This document shows positions 1-6,322 of a stretch of 7,294 nt of DNA, in pieces. Each line of letters starts with the position of its first letter. Position 1 is the stretch's first letter. The notes beneath the pieces were generated by a model. It made no database searches and was not told the DNA's origin. It saw only the letters and a list, made by a program, of their open reading frames with translations. The stretch spans positions 1 through 7,294 of the forward strand of contig CAIZHC010000082.1 of the NCBI GenBank assembly GCA_903932705.1, read 5' to 3'. The translations under genes and the position numbers were made by a program. This DNA is from an uncultured Actinomycetes bacterium. GTDB lineage: Bacteria > Actinomycetota > Actinomycetes > Nanopelagicales > Nanopelagicaceae.

Positions 1-885
1 GCCAGCCTCTAGTGCTGGTACACGCTCAAGACCATCGGTGATCAAAAGCTCGGAGATTTTTACTCTCTCACTTGTGCCATCGGTCTTCATCCACATGACG
101 TTCTCACCCTTTTTGATGACGCCTTCGCGAATACGACAGAGCGCAAGACGACCAAGGTAAGGAGATGAGTCAAGGTTTGTTACGTGAGCTTGCAGCGGCG
201 CATCTTCATGATAAACCGGAGCTGGGATTGTCTTGAAGATGACTTCGAAGAGTGAATCCAAGTTTGGTTGATCTGGCATCACGCCATTCTCAGGGCGATT
301 AAGCGAAGAGCGGCCAGCCTTTGCAGATGCGTAGACGATTGGGAATTCAATCTGTTCCTCGTTGGCATCAAGATCCAAGAAGAGACCGTAAGCCTCATCG
401 ACAACTTCTGGAATACGTGAATCGGGACGATCCACCTTATTAATCAAGAGGATTACTGGAAGATTCTTTTCAAGTGCTTTACGCAATACGAAACGAGTCT
501 GAGGAAGTGGACCTTCTGAAGCGTCAACAAGCAAGATAACGCCGTCAACCATTTCTAGTCCGCGCTCTACCTCGCCACCGAAGTCGGCGTGGCCTGGAGT
601 ATCAATGATGTTTACAGTTTGAGATCCGCGACGAATCGAGGTGTTCTTCGCAAGAATGGTGATTCCCTTTTCACGTTCTAGATCCATGGAATCCATTACG
701 CGATCGCGGTTTTCGCCCTCTTTTTGATGCTCAGCAAATGCACCAGACTGGGTCAACATCGCATCGACCAAAGTGGTCTTGCCATGGTCAACGTGGGCGA
801 TGATTGCAACGTTACGCAGATCATCACGCTTCTTGAGTTCACCAGTGATGAACGGACTCTTCTCGTACTTGATCTTGTTTGTCAT
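1..885 (-). CDS. typA: Translational GTPase TypA/BipA, N-terminal part (runs off the left edge)
   Basis: TypA/BipA is an EF-G-like GTPase that binds the 70S ribosome and supports ribosome assembly and stress or cold adaptation. I translated the 295 codons present by hand. The G domain is complete: G1 HVDHGKTT (31-38), G2 region REKGITI (71-77), G3 DTPGH (95-99), G4 NKVD (149-152) and G5 SAKAG (187-191). From about residue 220 the start of beta-barrel domain II follows ([17 protein letters not shown]). The family is usually about 600-640 residues, so roughly half the gene lies beyond the left edge; the frame is open at base 1. The ATG at 885 is preceded by a weak AGG about eight bases upstream, and the N-terminal extension before the P-loop has normal length for actinobacterial TypA. 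The YASAKAG and [11 protein letters not shown] segments favour TypA over EF-G or LepA. Its 197-bp upstream gap suggests its own promoter. Confidence 0.96.
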   Translation of the reverse strand, partial: MTNKIKYEKSPFITGELKKRDDLRNVAIIAHVDHGKTTLVDAMLTQSGAFAEHQKEGENRDRVMDSMDLEREKGITILAKNTSIRRGSQTVNIIDTPGHADFGGEVERGLEMVDGVILLVDASEGPLPQTRFVLRKALEKNLPVILLINKVDRPDSRIPEVVDEAYGLFLDLDANEEQIEFPIVYASAKAGRSSLNRPENGVMPDQPNLDSLFEVIFKTIPAPVYHEDAPLQAHVTNLDSSPYLGRLALCRIREGVIKKGENVMWMKTDGTSERVKISELLITDGLERVPALEAG

Positions 886-918
886 TCGTTTAACCTAATT
901 CCGCTGGATTGTGGACTT

Positions 919-930
919 CGCGCGGGCGCG
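919..930 (-). other. GC-rich hairpin in the typA leader
   Basis: The bases read CGCGC-GG-GCGCG on the plus strand, an uninterrupted inverted repeat. As RNA from the minus strand it would fold as a four-pair G/C stem with a four-base loop. It sits about 33 bases upstream of the typA ATG, in a stretch otherwise of low or moderate GC. There is no U-run, so it is not a classical terminator. It could influence typA mRNA folding or be chance; nothing in the sequence decides. Confidence 0.3.
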
Positions 931-993
931 CAGAGATGAAGGTCTTCAATGCCATGGAATTTGCCCTATCTGAATTAATTAAAAAGTCTCGTA

Positions 994-1023
994 AGGGTAG
1001 CACTAAAGGAGTTTTTCCCTCAA
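994..1023 (-). promoter_or_regulatory. Candidate promoter for typA
   Basis: On the minus strand a TTGAGG (-35-like, 1023-1018) is followed after 18 bases by TACCCT (-10-like, 999-994, fitting TAnnnT). Transcription would start near 987 and give a leader of about 100 bases containing the GC-rich hairpin. The rest of the 886-1082 gap holds no open frame of note and no convincing terminator for the upstream DUF2752 gene. This is a pattern match only; other AT-rich positions around 975-985 could also serve. Confidence 0.25.
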
Positions 1024-1082
1024 TTTCACCCTAATTTACGCCTACTTCATCACCTTCAAGGCGTTGCGTGCACATCACAACT

Positions 1083-1460
1083 TCAGGCGATAGGAGCCAA
1101 TGGTGAGTTGTTCATGTTTCGAATTATTGTGAATCCAAGAGTGATAAGAATTAATCCAATGATGTAAGTAATCAGGACCCTCTTATTTGAATAACGGCTC
1201 TGTAAAAACATACCGACCGCAACGAATAGTGGCACCGCAAAGAGCAAAGCATTGTCGTGAAATGCGATCTTGAAATCACCGGACATAACAGCTCGCATCG
1301 CACGAGTTGCCCCACATGCTGGACAGTAGATTCCAAAGAGTGCATGAATTGGGCAACCGGGTAAATATCTCTTTGGAGCTAGAAGAAGGTAAGTTGCAAC
1401 ACTCACATAAACGCCAGCAATCTGCCTTTGTTTATGTGATCTCTGCAAAGTTTTTAGCAT
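1083..1460 (-). CDS. DUF2752 family small membrane protein
   Basis: A 125-residue membrane protein of unknown function. It has the DUF2752 signature: GCP at 35-37, FGIYCPACGATRA at 42-54 (a CPxCGxTRA motif with C46 and C49), then GDFKIAFHDNALL at 61-73. It therefore has three cysteines (C36, C46, C49), a possible metal- or redox-type cluster, though no activity has been shown that I know of. Hydrophobic segments lie at about 15-33, 70-88 and 95-114. The length is normal for the family. It starts only four bases after the stop of the preceding TM2 gene, and no Shine-Dalgarno sequence is visible before its ATG, so translation is probably coupled to that gene. The usual NPL in the last motif is NAL here. 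DUF2752 genes are, as I recall, often found next to TM2-domain genes, which fits this context. Confidence 0.85.
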   Translation of the reverse strand: MLKTLQRSHKQRQIAGVYVSVATYLLLAPKRYLPGCPIHALFGIYCPACGATRAMRAVMSGDFKIAFHDNALLFAVPLFVAVGMFLQSRYSNKRVLITYIIGLILITLGFTIIRNMNNSPLAPIA

Positions 1461-1464
1461 GAAT

Positions 1465-1647
1465 TTAAGCCAGTGGGTTGCCTTCAGAGTCAGTCACTTT
1501 TCTCATCGCGATCAAAATGAAGTCGATAAGTGACCAGATTCCGCAGCCACCGAAAGTTAATAGCTTGGCAATACCTAAACCGGTCTGACCCAAGTAGAAG
1601 CGATCAACACCGAGATATCCTAGAAAGAATGAAAGTAAGAGAGCCGT
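1465..1647 (-). repeat. Duplicated TM2-encoding block, copy A (partner at 2471-2653)
   Basis: These 183 bases encode the last 60 residues plus the stop of paralogue A. The encoded residues are identical to those of paralogue B, while the DNA differs at 18 positions by my hand alignment (about 90% identity), every change synonymous. Runs of 30 and about 25 identical bases remain, enough for occasional homologous recombination between the copies. Similarity continues upstream, more weakly, through the GYF-like domain and then disappears. Confidence 0.9.
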
Positions 1648-2442
1648 CGAATAGGACTTACTAGAGAAAACTCCGGGAATTTGTTTCGCCTGATAAGTCA
1701 CTTGGTTGGAGTTATCGACAATAAACGAATCGGGGCGAATAACTCCACTCCGTGCCCACATTTTCAGCGTAGCGGTATCGGTTACTTGATCCATGGAACC
1801 TGGCACTCGAACAGTCCATGTGGGGCCGGTATTTGCAGAAGAGTTTGGAGACGCAAAATGTCCAGTAGAAACTGATTCCAACAAGTTCGATGGATGTTCG
1901 AAACTTTGAGTGCTGGATCTTGAAAATCCTTTGAAAAGTGCCACGACACCAAGAATCAGGGCGGTGTCCAGACAAATTCCTCGCACGAACAAGAGAACGC
2001 GTAGAAGCAAGAAAGATTGATCGGAATAAAGGTCATAATAGCGAGTTGATGCCACAAACCCAAGGTTGATGGTGGCAAGAAACTCATTTAATACATGGTC
2101 TGTCGATCGTTGGAAAATCAATAAAAATTGTAGTACGAAATTCCAGAAAAACGGAATTAAAAAAATAATTCCAAAAAATTTGCGTGCAAAACTTTGGCGA
2201 TACAACAACAAAGTAATCCCGGCCGCCAAAGCAGCAAAGAGGTAATTCAAAAGTACCGCAAATGGAAATTTATAAAATCCGAGTCTTGGAAGCACCTGTA
2301 CAAACATCCCTATATTTTTTCCTTCAAGGATTTTATCTAGAACAGGAATAACAATTTCAGCTGCAAAAATAAGTAGCACCGAGAAGAAATAGAGCTTTCG
2401 AGCGGCACTTTGTTTAGCAGAAATAGAAAATTGAGTAGACAA
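1465..2442 (-). CDS. Polytopic membrane protein with GYF-like and C-terminal TM2 domains (paralogue A)
   Basis: 325 residues, function unknown. The N-terminal half is a membrane domain I do not recognise, with hydrophobic stretches at about 16-36, 60-80, 88-112 and 144-170. A polar Ser/Thr-rich linker (172-207) leads to a GYF-like domain at about 208-260 (W209, DTATLKMWARSG, IRPDS, QIPGV). A canonical TM2 domain fills 264-315: two helices around LGVDRFYLGQTGLGIAKLL and the GGCGIWSLIDF hairpin. The start is a TTG at 2442 with an AAGGGA about ten bases upstream; the next in-frame Met is residue 46, which would delete the first helix. The gene lies 28 bases after paralogue B and four bases before the DUF2752 gene, so the three are probably one operon. 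The central membrane region is AT-rich. TM2 domains occur in bacterial and animal membrane proteins but give no biochemical activity to assign. Confidence 0.85.
   Translation of the reverse strand: MSTQFSISAKQSAARKLYFFSVLLIFAAEIVIPVLDKILEGKNIGMFVQVLPRLGFYKFPFAVLLNYLFAALAAGITLLLYRQSFARKFFGIIFLIPFFWNFVLQFLLIFQRSTDHVLNEFLATINLGFVASTRYYDLYSDQSFLLLRVLLFVRGICLDTALILGVVALFKGFSRSSTQSFEHPSNLLESVSTGHFASPNSSANTGPTWTVRVPGSMDQVTDTATLKMWARSGVIRPDSFIVDNSNQVTYQAKQIPGVFSSKSYSTALLLSFFLGYLGVDRFYLGQTGLGIAKLLTFGGCGIWSLIDFILIAMRKVTDSEGNPLA
2153..2172. repeat. Perfect 7-bp inverted repeat inside paralogue A
   Basis: GGAATTA and TAATTCC flank six A bases. On the minus (coding) strand this is an A/T-rich stem with a T6 loop followed by GTTTTTC. 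It lies within codons for a run of Gly, Ile, Phe, Leu and Pro in a membrane helix, where AT-rich hydrophobic codons make such symmetry likely by chance. The stem is too weak to call an intrinsic terminator. Confidence 0.35.
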
Positions 2443-2470
2443 TTCAGATGCTTCCCTTCTAATGCGTCGG

Positions 2471-2653
2471 TTAAGCCAGTGGGTTGCCTTCAGAGTCAGT
2501 TACTTTTCGCATTGCGATCAAGATGAAGTCAATAAGTGACCAGATTCCACAACCTCCGAAAGTCAATAGTTTGGCAATGCCTAAACCGGTCTGACCCAAG
2601 TAGAAACGATCAACACCTAGATATCCTAGAAAGAATGAAAGCAATAACGCTGT
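2471..2653 (-). repeat. Duplicated TM2-encoding block, copy B (partner at 1465-1647)
   Basis: This is the partner of the block ending paralogue A, in direct orientation and 1006 bases away. The stop codon (TAA) and the terminal Gly-Asn-Pro-Leu-Ala are the same in both. The first amino-acid difference going upstream is Val here against Ser in copy A. Confidence 0.9.
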
Positions 2654-3382
2654 GACATAAGACTTTGATGAGTAAACAGTTGGGATCTGGCTTGCCTGAT
2701 ATGACATTCCAGAAGAAATCTCGATGATCAGAGTTTCTGGGCGAATAACTCCACTGCGTGCCCACATTCTCAATGTTGCAGTATCTACTGCGTTATCTGG
2801 CTGTCCTGGCATCTTGACTACCCATTGGGCATTAAGACCTTCTGTTGATGACATTGGTACTCCGATCGGTTGTGGTGGATATTGGAATGGTGTTTGAGCA
2901 TACGGACTAGAGGTGACAACTGGTGACTTACTCGGAAAGAAAGCAATAACTAGCACTAGCGGTATCGAAACCGTGATGAGTAAGACGATGACACTTGAGA
3001 TCGTTGAATGGATTCCGTAAGAGAAAAAACCGTGGAGAACATCAGAAGAAATTGGAAGCCCGGTCGAATAGGAGAGCTTCAGGATGAATGATCCGGTGCC
3101 CTGGGCAATTGAGTAAATGTCCCAACCAATGTTGGCAATCACATAAACAATTGCGGCAACTGTGATGAGGGCTTTTTCTGTAGCCGAATTTAGAGCGCTA
3201 ATGACACCGGCAATTGCAGCAAGGATCGTTGCAATGTCAAAGAGCCAGGCAATCAGATTCCAATGCGAGTGATAAAGCACAACGGAGTCGATCGTCGCAG
3301 CGACCATGATGACAAGTGGAGCGATAAAAAAAAGACCCCGCTTGATAGGGGTGCTGGTGGAAGAACCAGGATTTAAACTCAT
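2471..3382 (-). CDS. Polytopic membrane protein with GYF-like and C-terminal TM2 domains (paralogue B)
   Basis: 303 residues, function unknown. The N-terminal membrane half has hydrophobic segments at about 16-35, 43-64, 70-90 and 128-149 and shows no clear similarity to the corresponding half of paralogue A. A Pro/Ser/Gln-rich linker (150-185) leads to a GYF-like domain at about 187-238 (W187, DTATLRMWARSG, IRPET, QIPTV) and a TM2 domain at 242-293, identical to that of paralogue A. I chose the ATG at 3382 over an in-frame TTG at 3391: a GGAGG lies nine bases before the ATG but directly abuts the TTG. The gene is the first of the minus-strand cassette B, A, DUF2752, with a plausible promoter upstream at 3444-3473. 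The linker suggests that the GYF-like domain is in a soluble compartment, probably cytoplasmic; this is inference. Confidence 0.87.
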   Translation of the reverse strand: MSLNPGSSTSTPIKRGLFFIAPLVIMVAATIDSVVLYHSHWNLIAWLFDIATILAAIAGVISALNSATEKALITVAAIVYVIANIGWDIYSIAQGTGSFILKLSYSTGLPISSDVLHGFFSYGIHSTISSVIVLLITVSIPLVLVIAFFPSKSPVVTSSPYAQTPFQYPPQPIGVPMSSTEGLNAQWVVKMPGQPDNAVDTATLRMWARSGVIRPETLIIEISSGMSYQASQIPTVYSSKSYVTALLLSFFLGYLGVDRFYLGQTGLGIAKLLTFGGCGIWSLIDFILIAMRKVTDSEGNPLA

Positions 3383-3391
3383 CGACTTCAA

Positions 3392-3396
3392 CCTCC
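3392..3396 (-). promoter_or_regulatory. Ribosome binding site that sets the start of paralogue B
   Basis: GGAGG on the minus strand, nine bases before the ATG at 3382. It is the clearest Shine-Dalgarno sequence at a gene start in the window. It argues against the in-frame TTG at 3391-3389, which would have no spacer. Confidence 0.7.
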
Positions 3397-3443
3397 ATGG
3401 GTTGGTTGCGCTGAAAGTTGAACCACCCTCAGGAATTAGACAA

Positions 3444-3473
3444 ATTGTTCAGGTATCGGCATCTTAAAGTCAA
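3444..3473 (-). promoter_or_regulatory. Candidate promoter of the TM2/DUF2752 cassette
   Basis: On the minus strand TTGACT (3473-3468, five of six matches to the -35 consensus) is followed after 18 bases by AACAAT (3449-3444, four of six matches to the -10 consensus). Transcription would begin near 3437, leaving a leader of about 55 bases that ends with the GGAGG site. It lies in the 135-bp gap between ychF and paralogue B, where a promoter is expected. No terminator for ychF with a U-run is visible in the same gap. Confidence 0.4.
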
Positions 3474-3517
3474 TGGAAAACACCATCTAATAAGTGAACT
3501 GTCTGGACTGACCAGGC

Positions 3518-4603
3518 TTAAACGTTAAACCTAAATTCCACTACATCGCCGTCAGCCATTACGTACTCTTTGCCTTCCATGCGGACTTTGCCGCGAGCAC
3601 GGGCCTCTGTCATTGAACCTGCTTCTATCAAATCATCAAATGCCACGATCTCGGCCTTGATGAAACCTTTTTGGAAATCGGTGTGAATGACACCTGCCGC
3701 AACTGGTGCGGTATCTCCCTTGTGAATTGTCCACGCACGCGCCTCTTTAGGGCCGGCGGTTAAATAAGTTTGTAGTCCTAGAGTTTCAAAACCCACGCCA
3801 GCAAGTGTTGCAAGGCCAGGCTCTTCCATTCCGATCTCTTTAAGAAATTCCATCAGATCTTCTTCATCAAGTTCTGCAAGCTCTGCTTCAGTTTTAGCAT
3901 CGAGGAAGATTGCTTTGGCTGGTTCAACAAGTGCCTGCAAACTTGCACGTAACTCTTGATCGGCGAGTTCTGATGCATCAACGTTGAAGACGTAAAGGAA
4001 AGGTTTTGTTGTCATCAATTGCAACTCTGCGATTGCCGCGAGATCTACCTTGGAACCAAAGAGCAACTTGCCTTGGTTTAGAACTGCTTGCGCCTCTTTA
4101 ACAACTTCAAGGGTGGCGGCTTTCTCCTTCTGAATCCGAGACTCTTTCTCAAGGCGAGGAATCGCCTTCTCAATTGTCTGCAAATCTGCGAGCGCGAGTT
4201 CGGTATTGATAACTTCGATATCAGATGCTGGGTCTAGAAACTCTGCGGTGCGCTCACCTTCGCGGGTGACGTTCTCATCTTTAAAGACGCGGATAACCTG
4301 ACAGATTGCATCGGTCTCACGGATGTTGGCGAGGAACTTGTTGCCGAGCCCTGCGCCCTCTGAGGCACCTTTGACGATTCCCGCGATATCAACAAATGAG
4401 ACGGCGGCAGGAAGTAACTTCTCTGAACCAAAGATCTCAGCCAGCTTGGCTAGGCGAGGGTCTGGGACGCCGACGACGCCGACATTTGGCTCGATGGTGG
4501 CGAATGGGTAGTTGGCAGCCAGGACATTGTTCTTGGTCAGGGCATTAAAAAGGGTCGACTTTCCCACATTGGGCAGTCCGACAATTCCGATTGATAGGCT
4601 CAC
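3518..4603 (-). CDS. ychF: Ribosome-binding ATPase YchF (OLA1 family)
   Basis: Obg-related P-loop protein that binds ribosomes, usually prefers ATP to GTP, and is linked to translation and oxidative-stress control. It is 361 residues, the family's normal size. G1 is GLPNVGKST (9-17), G3 is DIAG (72-75) followed by the conserved [16 protein letters not shown], and the usual G4 NKxD is replaced by NVDA (207-210). An antiparallel coiled-coil arm spans about 130-200. The C-terminal TGS domain (about 278-361) carries [14 protein letters not shown] and ends in the typical FRFNV. The start is a GTG at 4603 with no Shine-Dalgarno sequence; a -10-like TAGGCT nine bases upstream suggests a very short or absent leader. 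It diverges from rmuC across 51 bp. The acidic insert at about 238-260 ([11 protein letters not shown]) is normal for the family. Confidence 0.97.
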   Translation of the reverse strand: MSLSIGIVGLPNVGKSTLFNALTKNNVLAANYPFATIEPNVGVVGVPDPRLAKLAEIFGSEKLLPAAVSFVDIAGIVKGASEGAGLGNKFLANIRETDAICQVIRVFKDENVTREGERTAEFLDPASDIEVINTELALADLQTIEKAIPRLEKESRIQKEKAATLEVVKEAQAVLNQGKLLFGSKVDLAAIAELQLMTTKPFLYVFNVDASELADQELRASLQALVEPAKAIFLDAKTEAELAELDEEDLMEFLKEIGMEEPGLATLAGVGFETLGLQTYLTAGPKEARAWTIHKGDTAPVAAGVIHTDFQKGFIKAEIVAFDDLIEAGSMTEARARGKVRMEGKEYVMADGDVVEFRFNV

Positions 4604-4654
4604 GAGGAGGCTAGCCTACGGGGGTTTGTCGGTGGTTCCTGCCACGATACCTCC
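4604..4654. promoter_or_regulatory. Divergent ychF/rmuC intergenic promoter region with a 10-bp palindrome
   Basis: These 51 bases must hold promoters for both flanking genes unless they lie inside coding sequence. A perfect palindrome AGGCTAGCCT (4608-4617) contains or overlaps -10-like TAnnnT hexamers on both strands: TAGGCT for ychF (minus, 4618-4613) and TAGCCT for rmuC (plus, 4612-4617). A TTGATA at 4591-4596 could be the rmuC -35, but the spacer is only 15 bases. No Shine-Dalgarno sequence precedes either start; the sequence before the rmuC ATG is CCTCC, the anti-Shine-Dalgarno sense. Promoter positions are inferred. Confidence 0.4.
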
Positions 4655-5866
4655 ATGAGCAATAGCGCAACGGCAATAGTCGCCCTGGTAGTCGGGCTTT
4701 TCATCGGAATTGGGCTCGGAACCCTCCTGGCGCGGGCTAAAAACCGCCCAGTTGATACCTCAGCCGAGTTAGCCGCCAAGAACTCCGAACTCTTCACCAC
4801 CCAAGCGCTGCTCGCTGAATATAAGAGCCAGGTTGAGGCCGGTGCCGCCAAGAATGAGGCGACCATCAAACTCAACGCCGAACTCGAGGCGATGAAGGCT
4901 CGGGTCGAAGATTTAAGCCGTATTTCTCAAGAGGCCGACCGTCGCCGTATCGGTGCTGAGGCAGAGATCAAAACACAGATCATCCAGATGTCCTCACACA
5001 ATGAAAATCTCGTCAATCAGACTCGTGCGATTGCAGGTGCGCTCGCCAGTTCGCAGACTCGAGGCAAATTTGGAGAAGCTGCTCTCGAACAACTTCTTCA
5101 GGGTGCAGGTTTAATCGAGGGAGAGCATTTCACTCGTCAGCGCTCTGCCGAGAAGACTGAGTCCTCTGGTGCGATTCCAGATATCACCATCAACATGCCC
5201 GGTGGATCTGTTCTTTACATCGACTCCAAGTTTCCCTTCGAGCGTTTCTATGAAGCTTTTGAAACCGAAGAGGTTGATGCGCGCAAAGAGTTGTTAGCGC
5301 TTCACACCAAAGACTTGTTAAAACATATTGAAGCTCTCTCCAAGCGAAAGTATGCAGAGCGCGGCGCCTCCCCCGACTTTGTAATTCTCTATGCGCCAGT
5401 TGATTCCATCTTCACTGAAGCGCTTCGCTCAGATCCAGCTCTTCTCGATAAGGCTTTCGCTCTGAACGTCACTATCGCAACACCGACTTCGATGATGGCG
5501 CTGCTTCGCACAGTCGGCTATCTCTTTAGCCGAAATCGCGTAGCCACAAATGCTGCAGAGATTCAAGAGTTGGCTGCCAAGTTCCTCAAAGATGTCTCCT
5601 CTCTCCACGAGAAGATCGTCACTGTGGGTGATCGTCTAAAGAGCACACTCAAGGCATATAACGAATTGATTCCGACAGCCGAGACCACCGTTCTCTCGGC
5701 TGCTAAGAAGATGCGCCAGTTGGAAGTTTCTGGAAAGGCGCTCAAGCCCATCCCAGAGCTCTCTGAGAATGTTCGCCAATTGCACTCCAAACTCGCTCCC
5801 GGCGATGATGACTTCATAGAGGTGGACGAGGTGGAGCTAACCCTTGAACTAGAGGATAATGAGTGA
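4655..5866 (+). CDS. rmuC: RmuC family DNA recombination protein
   Basis: RmuC limits inversions and recombination at short inverted repeats and is thought to be a PD-(D/E)xK-like nuclease, usually anchored to the membrane. It is 403 residues. An N-terminal hydrophobic helix (7-27) is followed by a charged coiled coil (about 35-125). The RmuC domain (about 125-380) shows the family signatures: RGKFGEAALEQLL (136-148; the more usual residue is W where F139 stands), PDITINMPGG (175-184), IDSKFPFERF (189-198) and ILYAPVDSIFTEAL (244-257). D176, D190 and K192 with E141 are the likely catalytic set, by family analogy. The tail (383-403) is strongly acidic. The ATG at 4655 keeps the membrane helix; no other start does. 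It overlaps the next gene by eight bases, implying one transcript. Confidence 0.94.
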   Translation: MSNSATAIVALVVGLFIGIGLGTLLARAKNRPVDTSAELAAKNSELFTTQALLAEYKSQVEAGAAKNEATIKLNAELEAMKARVEDLSRISQEADRRRIGAEAEIKTQIIQMSSHNENLVNQTRAIAGALASSQTRGKFGEAALEQLLQGAGLIEGEHFTRQRSAEKTESSGAIPDITINMPGGSVLYIDSKFPFERFYEAFETEEVDARKELLALHTKDLLKHIEALSKRKYAERGASPDFVILYAPVDSIFTEALRSDPALLDKAFALNVTIATPTSMMALLRTVGYLFSRNRVATNAAEIQELAAKFLKDVSSLHEKIVTVGDRLKSTLKAYNELIPTAETTVLSAAKKMRQLEVSGKALKPIPELSENVRQLHSKLAPGDDDFIEVDEVELTLELEDNE

Positions 5867-6320
5867 GATGAGCACCGAACTTCGCACGCTTCCAAAGCCT
5901 ATAAAAGGGGCGGGTTTAACTAACGCTGGCGTTGTGGTCTTGCAATTCTTAGTGATTCTTCTCTTTGAAACTGTGGAGTACTCCGTTGGCAAAGTTGGAA
6001 TCATCACAGGTTTAGCGATTGTTCTAGCAATAGCTGGTGGCTTCTACCTAGGTCGGCCAGGTACCTCTTTTGCAACTGTAGTTAATCCCCCAATTGCATT
6101 TTTCATCACAACAATTATTTTGATCTCCACAATTGGCGGAGCCGGGTTACACGTTGCAAAGTTTGGCTTGGATCTCGTACAGACTTTAGGCGGCGCTGCT
6201 CCTTACCTCGTTGTAGCAACAGTTGCGGGCTGGGGATGGCACTGGTGGATAAACCGCAAAAGTTCTGTAGAAGTGAAAGATACCTTCTTTGAAGAGAGTG
6301 ACGAAAGTACTGCTGAATAA
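5859..6320 (+). CDS. DUF6542-type actinobacterial membrane protein
   Basis: 153 residues, function unknown. Four hydrophobic segments lie at about 21-41, 47-65, 78-95 and 112-130. The features I associate with DUF6542 are GLTNAGVVVL at 19-28, GRPGTSFATVVNPPIAF at 65-81 (RP then a PP pair before a helix) and the position directly after rmuC and beside ispH, as in many Actinobacteria. The N-terminus is basic and the C-terminal tail (136-153) acidic. The ATG at 5859 overlaps the rmuC stop region; a second in-frame ATG lies at 5868. A GAGG at 5852-5855 is rather near the first and rather far from the second, so the start is uncertain by three codons. Translation is probably coupled to rmuC. The stop is two bases from the convergent ispH stop, with no terminator hairpin between them. 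Confidence 0.8.
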   Translation: MSEMSTELRTLPKPIKGAGLTNAGVVVLQFLVILLFETVEYSVGKVGIITGLAIVLAIAGGFYLGRPGTSFATVVNPPIAFFITTIILISTIGGAGLHVAKFGLDLVQTLGGAAPYLVVATVAGWGWHWWINRKSSVEVKDTFFEESDESTAE

Positions 6321-6322
6321 GG

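Noticed and set aside
724..939. A 71-codon plus-strand open frame.
   Set aside because: It is antisense to the start of typA, whose frame carries every GTPase motif; the antisense translation has no recognisable domain.
1712..1975. An 87-codon minus-strand open frame inside paralogue A.
   Set aside because: It overlaps the linker and GYF-like region of paralogue A in another frame and shows no features of a protein family.
2153..2172. AT inverted repeat in paralogue A as an internal attenuator.
   Set aside because: All seven pairs but two are A/T and the sequence is explained by codons of a hydrophobic helix; kept only as a repeat.
1465..2653. The duplicated TM2 blocks as ends of a mobile element.
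   Set aside because: They are in-frame coding domains in direct orientation, with no transposase, terminal inverted repeats or target duplication.
3503..3515. Small hairpin CTGG-ACTGA-CCAG just after ychF, considered as a terminator.
   Set aside because: Only four pairs and no following U-run on the minus strand.
4600..4875. A 91-codon minus-strand frame across the ychF/rmuC gap and rmuC start.
   Set aside because: It is antisense to the membrane helix and coiled coil of RmuC; its Ala/Ser-rich composition is that of a shadow frame.
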